Assembly: GCF_014773395.1 (NCBI RefSeq) | Contig: NZ_JACXAF010000004.1 | Location: 1 to 64,000, forward strand | Direction of reading: 5' to 3' | From: Neiella litorisoli | GTDB lineage: Bacteria; Pseudomonadota; Gammaproteobacteria; Enterobacterales; Neiellaceae | Length of the DNA: 64,000 bases | Shown: positions 28,910-35,382 of the stretch, piece by piece | Position numbering within the stretch: position 1 is the first letter of the stretch | Layout: the number at the start of each line of letters is the position of its first letter | The notes under the pieces: generated by a model | Seen by the model: the letters and a program-made list of their open reading frames with translations, nothing else | What the model was told of the DNA's origin: nothing | Database searches by the model: none | Program-made: the position numbers and the translations under genes

Positions 28910-31681
28910 TCAAATTGGCCTAATTGTATCTTGGTCAACGGTGGCGTCAAAGGTATCTTGCAGCTGCCGTACGATCGGATCGTTGGCAATGGTCTGCTCT
29001 GCTTCTTTTTGCCGCTCCTCTGCGCGACGGCCCTGCGCCTGACGCGGCGTTTCTGAGTCGATACTCGCTTCATGAACGACTTCGATCACGGTGCTAAGAC
29101 CAACATAACTATGAATTCGTTCAAGCAAAATGCTGATATTGGCATCCGTTGCTAAGTGCTTTGCCTTGGTTGGAACCCGCAAACAATAGCCATCAGCGAC
29201 TGGCTCTAAAACACAATCTAATGCCAGCTGACGTTTCAGCGCGTCAAAGCCAAGCGTATCGATTAATTGCTCCCACCAACTTTTCACCTGGCCCTTCCCA
29301 GCCTCGCCCGGCGCAGCAGTAACAACGGGCACTTCAGGTTCGGCGCTGGCAGGTTGCTCAGCCACAGCATCGGTTGGCGGTTCTGTGGTTGGTTGCTCTG
29401 TTAACCACGGCGGCGGATCATCGTCAGTTGCAGGCGGCGTTGATTCTGGCAACGAGTCTGGCGCTGATTGTTCCTGAGAAACCACAGCTTGCGACGCAGG
29501 CTCAACCACTTCCGCTATCGTCGAAGAGGGAGCGTCGTTTGCTTCGGTGGCTTCGGTGGTTTGAGTGGCTTGGGTTGCATTGGCAACATCAACAGCATCA
29601 TCAACTGGCTCAGCAACCGATTGCCCATCTTGTTCAATTGGCTGCGCCGATGATTGTTGGTCATCGGCCGATGGCGCCGCAGCTTCAGGCTTTTTTACGG
29701 GAGTTGCGGCCCCCGAAGCGCGATCGGATTCCAACTTTTTGATTTGGCTGCGTAACTGGTTACGCGCCGATAACATGGCGCTAATGCCAGAAGGCGGTGC
29801 TTGTAAGCTGTTCTGTGGTGCTACTGTTTCAGTCGCCTCAGCACTTGGTTCTATATTGGTCTCAACGTTCTGCTCAGTCTTCTGTTCACTGCTCTGCTCG
29901 ACACGCGGCTCTACTGGAGAATCTTCGGCCTGCGGCGCCAAAATTGGCGCTTGAGCTGGCGTTTCGGCTAAACCAAAGTTTGCCTCAACGGGGTTAGCTT
30001 GGGGTTCAAACGAGGAGTTAAAGCCCTGATCTTCCGCCATTTCCATCACGTAAGCTTGCTGTGCTTCCAAACTCGCTAAGTCAGCAGGCTCGGCGGCGAA
30101 CATATCAGCCAAATCATCGGCCGGGTATTGCTCAGGCATTACATGTTCGGGCGGTGCCGGCGGACTGATGCTCTCGTCACTTTTGCTATCCACCTCAGCC
30201 GCCTGTGTCGCAACAGAATTCTGCTCAGGGGTAACGTCAGCCGACTCCGATGTGACTTTTTGTGCTGGAGGCAAAGCTGAATCATGACTGCCATTGGTCG
30301 ACGATTGCTCAGCTTGATTAGCAACATTGATTTCATCTGTGCTGGCTTCGGCAGTGCTCGGCTGTTGCGCAGGCTTATCAGCATCTGCTGTATCAACGCT
30401 GGCTAGCGGCGATGGTGCAGAAGAATTTTGCTCATTGCTATCGCTAACCTCAGGCACTTGTTCGACCGTTTCGCTCGTCTCAGGCGCACTACTTGCTGCA
30501 TTGGCAATTGGATGCTCAACGCGATCGGCTGAGTTAGAAACTGGAGCGACTGCAACCGCTGGCGAGACCAGCTGATGTTTGGGCAAATCAATTTGCTGCA
30601 TTGGCCGGAACATCAAGATCCGTAACAGGATCATCTCCAGAGCACTGCGGCCATCGGGTGAAAATGGTAAGTCGCGACGGCCCTGAACCAAGATCTGATA
30701 AGCCAATTGCAATTGTTCAGGCGCCCAGTGTGTCGCTAATTGCTGCAATAGTTCACGCTCAGGCTCATGATCGGCAATCGCCGCTGGCGCCAGCGCCACG
30801 AGCGATGCTCGATGAACAAGGCTTTGCAATGAACTGAGTAACTTATCGTAGTCAGGAGCAAAACCCGCGACAACGGCAACTTGCGCCATCAAGCTCTCGG
30901 CATCACCACTAAGCAAGCCTTGCACCAAAGCGCGAACATAGTCGCGATCAATCAGGCCTAACATGGCCGTGACTTGTGCATCGGTTAGCTGGCCCTGACC
31001 ATGCGCAATTGCCTGATCTGTTAGGCTCAGCGCATCACGCATACTGCCTTGCGCTGCGCGAGCAATTTGCTCAACCGCTAGCATTTCATAGCGGATGTTT
31101 TCCTCACCAAGAATAAACTGCAGCTGGCCGATGATTTGCTCGACCGTCATCGCTTTCAAGTTGAATTGCAAGCAACGCGATAAAATCGTCACCGGCAGCT
31201 TTTGCGGATCGGTAGTCGCCAGCAGGAATTTTACGTGCGGCGGCGGCTCTTCCAGAGTCTTTAATAAGGCATTAAATGAATGACGAGATAACATGTGCAC
31301 CTCGTCAATTAAGTACACCTTATATTGGCCTCGGGTCGGCCGATATTGAACGTTATCAAGGATTTCTCGGGTATCTTCGACCTTAGTGCGTGATGCGGCA
31401 TCAATTTCGATCAGATCGACAAAACGGCCCTGATCAATTTCCTGACATGCACTACACACGCCGCAAGGCTCTGCTGACTGACCTTGTTCGCAGTTTAAAC
31501 TCTTGGCCAGAATACGCCCGAGCGTTGTCTTACCAACACCGCGCGTGCCCGTTAATAAGTAAGCATGGTGTAGCCGCCCTGACTCCATGGCATTGGTTAA
31601 TGCCTGAACCACATGCTGCTGGCCAACTACCTCAGAAAACTTTGCAGGCCGCCATTTACGAGCCAACACCTGATAACTCAT
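28910..31681 (-). CDS. dnaX: DNA polymerase III subunit tau (gamma by frameshift)
   Basis: Clamp-loader ATPase (923 aa, long compared with E. coli tau at 643). Domains I-III occupy about residues 1-370: Walker A GTRGVGKTTLGR near 45, the zinc module with CEQGQSAEPCGVCSAC near 64-79, DEVHMLSRHSFNALL and SRCLQF. Residues about 380-800 are a low-complexity linker rich in Ala, Gln, Glu and Ser, which explains the extra length. The C-terminal domain, which binds polymerase core and DnaB, starts near KSWWEQLIDTLGFDALKRQL. An A AAA AAG heptamer at codons 662-664 would yield a gamma form of about 665 aa. The gene lies in the conserved order apt-dnaX-ybaB. Confidence 0.96.
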   Translation of the reverse strand: MSYQVLARKWRPAKFSEVVGQQHVVQALTNAMESGRLHHAYLLTGTRGVGKTTLGRILAKSLNCEQGQSAEPCGVCSACQEIDQGRFVDLIEIDAASRTKVEDTREILDNVQYRPTRGQYKVYLIDEVHMLSRHSFNALLKTLEEPPPHVKFLLATTDPQKLPVTILSRCLQFNLKAMTVEQIIGQLQFILGEENIRYEMLAVEQIARAAQGSMRDALSLTDQAIAHGQGQLTDAQVTAMLGLIDRDYVRALVQGLLSGDAESLMAQVAVVAGFAPDYDKLLSSLQSLVHRASLVALAPAAIADHEPERELLQQLATHWAPEQLQLAYQILVQGRRDLPFSPDGRSALEMILLRILMFRPMQQIDLPKHQLVSPAVAVAPVSNSADRVEHPIANAASSAPETSETVEQVPEVSDSNEQNSSAPSPLASVDTADADKPAQQPSTAEASTDEINVANQAEQSSTNGSHDSALPPAQKVTSESADVTPEQNSVATQAAEVDSKSDESISPPAPPEHVMPEQYPADDLADMFAAEPADLASLEAQQAYVMEMAEDQGFNSSFEPQANPVEANFGLAETPAQAPILAPQAEDSPVEPRVEQSSEQKTEQNVETNIEPSAEATETVAPQNSLQAPPSGISAMLSARNQLRSQIKKLESDRASGAATPVKKPEAAAPSADDQQSSAQPIEQDGQSVAEPVDDAVDVANATQATQTTEATEANDAPSSTIAEVVEPASQAVVSQEQSAPDSLPESTPPATDDDPPPWLTEQPTTEPPTDAVAEQPASAEPEVPVVTAAPGEAGKGQVKSWWEQLIDTLGFDALKRQLALDCVLEPVADGYCLRVPTKAKHLATDANISILLERIHSYVGLSTVIEVVHEASIDSETPRQAQGRRAEERQKEAEQTIANDPIVRQLQDTFDATVDQDTIRPI
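29641..29696 (-). other. Programmed -1 frameshift site of dnaX
   Basis: On the minus strand the in-frame codons GTA AAA AAG hold the slippery heptamer A AAA AAG (29690-29696). A one-base backward slip reads GCC and then TGA (29685-29687), ending the gamma protein two codons later, as in E. coli. Six bases after the heptamer GCTGC begins a hairpin: the inner stem GCCGATGA/TCATCGGC closes around a 7-base loop and an outer GCTGC/GCAGC can form. The position matches the E. coli site: upstream SARNQLRSQ resembles its ARQQLQR, and VKKPEAAA resembles AKKSEPAA. Confidence 0.88.
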
Positions 31682-31698
31682 GACTTGTCCTTTAGTCG

Positions 31699-32241
31699 TT
31701 ATTCGCCGTCAAACGAACACAAGTAGTGAGATTTAACGCCGATCTTTTGTAATCGTTCGATGCCGCCTAACTCTGGCAGAGCAATGACAAATGCCGCTTC
31801 GCTCACTTCTGCACCCAACTCTCGGGCTAATTGCGTGGTCGCTTCAATAGTACCGCCGGTCGCTAATAAATCATCAACCAGCAAAACCTTATCGCCGGGG
31901 CCAACAGCGCCACGATGAATTTCCAACGTGTCTTCGCCATATTCCAGCTGATAACTCTGACTGATGGTTTCGCAAGGCAACTTGCCGGGCTTACGGACAG
32001 GCACAAAGCCAAGCCCCAGGGCTAGCGCAACCGGCGCACCGAATAGGAAACCACGGGCTTCGGTGCCAATGACCTTGGTATAACCTTTATCGCGAAAAGG
32101 TTGTGCCAGCAATTCAACGGACTGATGAAATGCCGTGGGGTTTTCGAGTAACGAGGTGACATCGCGAAACAGGATGCCAGGTTTTGGGTAGTCAGGAATG
32201 GCGCGGATCGTTGCTTTGATAAAAGAATATTGTTCGCTCAT
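31699..32241 (-). CDS. apt: Adenine phosphoribosyltransferase
   Basis: Purine-salvage enzyme (180 aa; E. coli 183) joining adenine to PRPP to give AMP. The PRPP-binding motif is [17 protein letters not shown] near residue 120, and the adenine-side segment is [15 protein letters not shown] near the N-terminus. I place the start at ATG 32241 (MSEQYSFIK); the open frame begins 12 codons earlier without family support. It lies 17 bases before dnaX on the same strand, the usual arrangement. Confidence 0.95.
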   Translation of the reverse strand: MSEQYSFIKATIRAIPDYPKPGILFRDVTSLLENPTAFHQSVELLAQPFRDKGYTKVIGTEARGFLFGAPVALALGLGFVPVRKPGKLPCETISQSYQLEYGEDTLEIHRGAVGPGDKVLLVDDLLATGGTIEATTQLARELGAEVSEAAFVIALPELGGIERLQKIGVKSHYLCSFDGE

Positions 32242-32347
32242 CGCGTTATTGAGTCTGTTTAAGCAGGAAAAAATCAAGCGCCAATGGTGTCATAGATTGG
32301 CAATATCGCCAAGGGAAGCTGCTGCAATTTGCGCAGCGAACAATGTA

Positions 32348-32373
32348 ATAAGGCGCTCATCTGAGCGCCTTAT
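32348..32373 (-). terminator. Hairpin behind the 44-residue gene
   Basis: AAGGCGCTCA, centre TC, TGAGCGCCTT is a perfect 10-bp stem. On the minus strand it is followed by ATTACATTG, so the T run is poor. It lies about 25 bases after the small gene's stop and just upstream of the apt promoter region. Confidence 0.6.
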
Positions 32374-32396
32374 TCAAACAAATTGCGGGCTTGTGA

Positions 32397-32531
32397 TTAG
32401 CTTTGCCAATCCCAGCCACCGATGACCCGAACCCAAGTCAATGTTGCTACCAGCGTCGGCATTGCCAGTACAGCAACAAACGCCAAGAAGTACTTCAGGT
32501 TATACGGATCTTTGTAGTTTTCTTCAGACAT
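32397..32531 (-). CDS. Small single-helix membrane protein (44 aa)
   Basis: The reading frame begins MSEENYKDPYNLKYF, has one hydrophobic helix (about residues 15-33) and ends in VRVIGGWDWQS. GGAA lies about 8 bases before the ATG and a hairpin follows the stop. I do not recognise the family. It sits 88 bases after hvfC on the same strand, so it could be the last gene of the Hvf operon. A TATAAG box with a weak -35 in the gap would instead allow independent transcription. The balanced gene structure makes it more likely real than not. Confidence 0.6.
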   Translation of the reverse strand: MSEENYKDPYNLKYFLAFVAVLAMPTLVATLTWVRVIGGWDWQS

Positions 32532-32619
32532 AGCGAAATTCCAGCTAGTAAATAAGAATGCTTATAATTTTGAGTGCGCATCCTACCTGAAGGGCAACTA
32601 CATTGCTAGGGCCTATTAA

Positions 32620-33384
32620 CTAAGGCTGAACACGTTGTTTAACAATGCCCCGAGAACCAAGCTCAACAAGAATATCTAACAAACCCGCTTGAACATGGTC
32701 CGGTTCAACATCCGGCATCAGTGCAATTAACTGGCTACCGAGCTCAGCCACCGATAGACCTGGTGTCTCGCTAACAAACTGCAGCAAACGCGCGGTCACG
32801 GCATTAATTTCCATGAACTTTACATCGTCATCGGCATTACGATAAACCACCAAAAACACCGGTTGTGGCGCTGGCGTCTGGGGTTGGAAATCACGGCGGA
32901 TTTGATGAACTGGAAACTGGTACTGCAACACCCGAGCGGTGTCGGCAACGGCCAACGCTAAGTCATCGGCGGGTCGCCCTTGTGGTAATGGCTTGTGGAG
33001 CTGAGATGGACGGCAAAAAGCAACTTCAAATTCGATCCACTCATAGTGCGCCAACTCGACAAGAAAAGATGGATCATCTGGTTGAGGCTGACGTTCTTGA
33101 ACAAGGTAATTTAAAAACTCTTCGGCAATATCGATAAAATAGGGTGATTCAGCACGATGGTTCACCATAAAGTGACTGACTTCTCGCTCTAGCTTATCGT
33201 CGCCCCACAATCCCCACAACACCGGAAATGCTTCTTCAACAAAACCTTTGATATTGTTGAACACCAAACGCCGATAAACCGCTATCCGACGGCTTTCTAT
33301 GCCAGCTGGGGCAGGCTGATTCGGATCGCGAATGTGGGCTGCTAAGGCTTGCTGGTGCTGTTGATAATCCATGGTGTCGGTCAT
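32620..33384 (-). CDS. hvfC: HvfC/BufC-type RiPP maturation partner (DUF2063)
   Basis: A 254-residue protein. The N-terminal 100 residues are the DUF2063 putative DNA-binding-like domain (HIRDPNQPAPAGIESRRIAVYRRL is characteristic; EAFPVLWGL follows). The C-terminal part resembles the recognition module that binds the leader or signal peptide of the precursor and hands it to the MNIO enzyme. The ATG overlaps the stop of hvfB by 4 bases, consistent with a stable HvfB-HvfC complex. Function is assigned from the family (Haemophilus HvfC, Caulobacter BufC) and from gene order. Confidence 0.85.
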   Translation of the reverse strand: MTDTMDYQQHQQALAAHIRDPNQPAPAGIESRRIAVYRRLVFNNIKGFVEEAFPVLWGLWGDDKLEREVSHFMVNHRAESPYFIDIAEEFLNYLVQERQPQPDDPSFLVELAHYEWIEFEVAFCRPSQLHKPLPQGRPADDLALAVADTARVLQYQFPVHQIRRDFQPQTPAPQPVFLVVYRNADDDVKFMEINAVTARLLQFVSETPGLSVAELGSQLIALMPDVEPDHVQAGLLDILVELGSRGIVKQRVQP

Positions 33385-34250
33385 GCTGGTAACTTCCCAT
33401 ATGCTGCTGTCCCAGTTGCACTGCTCGCCAATGCTTGCTGTTGGTGTTGTTTAATCTGCGCCACTTCAGCGCATAATTCAGGCAACGGCGGAATATTGAA
33501 ATCGCGCTCCAATAAAGTCGGGAATACACCATGGTGCGCATACGCTTGCTGCAATAACTGCCAGACTGGGTCAATCACGTCTGCGCCGTGGGTATCAACA
33601 ATTAAATCAACGTCTTCATTATAGTGGCCAGCAATGTGACCATATACGATACGATTCGATGGTAAGCCTTTCAGGTACGTCAACGCATCATAGCCATGGT
33701 TCACTGAGTTGACGTAGATGTTATTGACATCAAGCAGCAAGCCACAATCAGCCTCTTCGAGCACTGTATTGATGAAGGTCAGTTCATCAAGCTGCTGGCC
33801 AGGCGCTGCGTAATAGGAAACATTTTCCAGTACAAAAGGCCGCTCAGTGATCTCCTGTACCTGTTTGATTCGGCCGACCACATGCTTAATCGCTTCCTCG
33901 GTAAATGGAATTGGCATCAAGTCATACAAGTGGCCGTCAGCACTGCAATAGCTCAAGTGCTCTGAGTAAATTTGAATATTGTGCTCATCGAGAAACCATT
34001 TGACCTGTTTGACGAAGTCAACATCTAACGGATCTAGACTACCAATGGACAATGACAAGCCATGGCAAATAAACGGGTGTTGTTCAGTTAGCTGTTTGAA
34101 CTTTTTGTTCACTTTGCCACCGAAGGGGATCCAGTTTTCAGGAGCTACTTCGAAAAAATCGATCTCCGCTGGCTTTTTGGCAATGACTTCGTCGAGCATA
34201 CGGCGCTTAAAGCCCAGCCCTGCTCCCATTGGCATTTCAAATTTGCTCAC
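33381..34250 (-). CDS. hvfB: MNIO-family RiPP maturase (DUF692)
   Basis: A 289-residue multinuclear non-heme iron oxidative enzyme with a TIM-barrel fold. Likely metal ligands are visible in CHGLSLSIG, SEHLSYC, LENVSYY, DVNNIYVN, YGHIAGH and DTHGADV, the usual order in DUF692 proteins. Family enzymes oxidise precursor cysteines with O2. HvfB of Haemophilus turns EGKCG cysteines into oxazolone/thioamide pairs that bind copper. The start is GTG at 34250 with GAGGG upstream. It lies 90 bases after the precursor gene behind a strong stem-loop, and overlaps hvfC. That it modifies the neighbouring precursor is a strong inference. Confidence 0.9.
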   Translation of the reverse strand: MSKFEMPMGAGLGFKRRMLDEVIAKKPAEIDFFEVAPENWIPFGGKVNKKFKQLTEQHPFICHGLSLSIGSLDPLDVDFVKQVKWFLDEHNIQIYSEHLSYCSADGHLYDLMPIPFTEEAIKHVVGRIKQVQEITERPFVLENVSYYAAPGQQLDELTFINTVLEEADCGLLLDVNNIYVNSVNHGYDALTYLKGLPSNRIVYGHIAGHYNEDVDLIVDTHGADVIDPVWQLLQQAYAHHGVFPTLLERDFNIPPLPELCAEVAQIKQHQQQALASSATGTAAYGKLPA

Positions 34251-34279
34251 TGCACCCTCTCTTGTTCTCTTAGTGTTGC

Positions 34280-34315
34280 TAACAATATAGCCAGCAATAT
34301 GCTGGCTATATGTTA
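34280..34315 (-). repeat. Stem-loop between hvfA and hvfB
   Basis: A 15-bp stem with one bulged A (arms 34280-34295 and 34301-34315; inner perfect part ATATAGCCAGC/GCTGGCTATAT) and a 5-base loop. No T run follows on the minus strand. Its place between precursor and maturase fits partial termination or 3'-end protection, giving more precursor than enzyme. Confidence 0.7.
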
Positions 34316-34340
34316 ACGCCCCTACTGTTATTCGGGGTTA

Positions 34341-34730
34341 TTATTTGCCGCCACAAGCACCTTCGCCGCAGCTACCTTCTTTTTTATCTTTGCCGCCACA
34401 GGCACCTTCGCCGCAGCTACCTTCTTTTTTGTCTTTGCCGCCACAGGCACCTTCGCCACAGCTACCTTCTTTCTTGTCTTTGCCGCCACAAGCACCTTCG
34501 CCACAGCTAGCTTCTTTCTTATCTTTGCCGCCACACGCACCTTCACCACAGCTGCCCTCTTTCTTGTCTTTACCGCCACAAGAGCCTTCAGGGGCCGCCA
34601 CTTGATAACCTGCAACCAAGTCGGTCAGGCCAAATGGCGATGTTTCAGCCTGCGCTGGCATCATCATTGACGAGCCGACCGCAACAGCACCAACGGCAGC
34701 AGCAACAGAAGTTTTGTTTAGTTGTTTCAT
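34341..34730 (-). CDS. hvfA: HvfA-type copper-RiPP precursor with variant EGSCG/EGACG repeats
   Basis: A 129-residue exported precursor. Residues 1-28 are a Sec signal (hydrophobic VAAAVGAVAVG, cleavage after PAQA). The SPFGLTDLVAGYQVA segment at 31-45 matches the conserved spacer of HvfA proteins. From residue 48 to the end there are six tandem units of EGSCGEGACGGKDKK. The first is shortened and the last stops after GGK, giving eleven cysteines. Known HvfA cores use EGKCG; here the middle residue is Ser or Ala. Unit 3 reads EASCG. The ATG at 34730 is chosen for the signal peptide and the TAGGTA upstream; the open frame runs 25 codons further. The mature peptide should chelate copper after modification by HvfB/HvfC. 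Confidence 0.88.
   Translation of the reverse strand: MKQLNKTSVAAAVGAVAVGSSMMMPAQAETSPFGLTDLVAGYQVAAPEGSCGGKDKKEGSCGEGACGGKDKKEASCGEGACGGKDKKEGSCGEGACGGKDKKEGSCGEGACGGKDKKEGSCGEGACGGK
34344..34589 (-). repeat. Tandem 45-bp coding repeat in hvfA
   Basis: Five 45-base units and one shortened unit encode the cysteine motifs. Copies differ at few bases, mostly third positions, which suggests recent expansion or homogenisation and possible length variation between strains. Confidence 0.9.
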
Positions 34731-34983
34731 AACAGTACCTACGTATTTTTCTTTATGTTTAATTATGGCGCCAGCTGCATGTGCCGTTGCCTCTCCAGTT
34801 ATCAAAGAAGACCCTAGCTATCGCCAAGAAATTTCACGGACAGCTAAAAAACTTCAAAATAATCTTAATCGCGAACAACAAAACTTCAATTTCAACTCGC
34901 TAGTTGGCCAGCAATTGATATGCGTCATAAGTCTGGGCAGATCGGCTTTCTATACTCGGCGCGATTGGCTGAGGCGGGTAATA

Positions 34984-35382
34984 ATGGTGACAAAACAACA
35001 TTCAGCGCAGTTAGAGCGCTTTAAAAAGACGCTTGAGAGCGAGCATCAATTGCTGATCGCTGATTTAGCGATGGCATTGAATACGATCGATACAGATAAC
35101 AGCCGCAATGTCCTTGCGACTATCAAATCACTGTCTTGCGACGATTTGGTCGAGCTGTTGGCAGATGAAGAGTGCCCCGAGGTAAATCGTACGCTAAAAC
35201 GCCTGCGTGCTGTTGATGCTTCATTGTGCCAGACTGAGCTTGGTTTATATGGCTTTTGTGCCGATTGTGAAAAACCGATCGAGCTAGAAATGTTACAGCG
35301 CGACGCAACGGTTCAGCGCTGTTATGCCTGTGATCAAATCCATCGCCATGTGCTAAAAAACAACAAGCGGATCTTACTCTGA
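34984..35382 (+). CDS. DksA/TraR-type C4 zinc-finger protein
   Basis: A 132-residue protein with a probable helical hairpin (about residues 5-85) followed by a C4 zinc finger: C92-x2-C95, 17 residues, C113-x2-C116. This is the layout of DksA-like factors that enter the RNA polymerase secondary channel. The acidic tip typical of DksA is not obvious, so the functional analogy is limited. I start at ATG 34984 with GAGGCGGG upstream; the open frame to 34714 would overlap hvfA and adds unrelated sequence. It is divergent from hvfA across 253 bases and its stop overlaps the end of the DUF885 gene. Confidence 0.75.
   Translation: MVTKQHSAQLERFKKTLESEHQLLIADLAMALNTIDTDNSRNVLATIKSLSCDDLVELLADEECPEVNRTLKRLRAVDASLCQTELGLYGFCADCEKPIELEMLQRDATVQRCYACDQIHRHVLKNNKRILL

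Noticed and set aside
29374-30575. Several long antisense frames opposite the dnaX linker
   Set aside because: They are shadows of the low-complexity linker; the dnaX frame is continuous and its ends are conserved.
34344-34589. Regular repeats resembling a CRISPR array at first glance
   Set aside because: The 45-base units are contiguous with no unique spacers and encode a periodic peptide; no cas genes are present.
34345-34605. Plus-strand open frame made of proline/leucine-rich repeats (PPQAPSPQLPSFLSL)
   Set aside because: It is the antisense shadow of the hvfA tandem repeat. The sense strand has the signal peptide, spacer and cysteine units and is supported by its neighbours.
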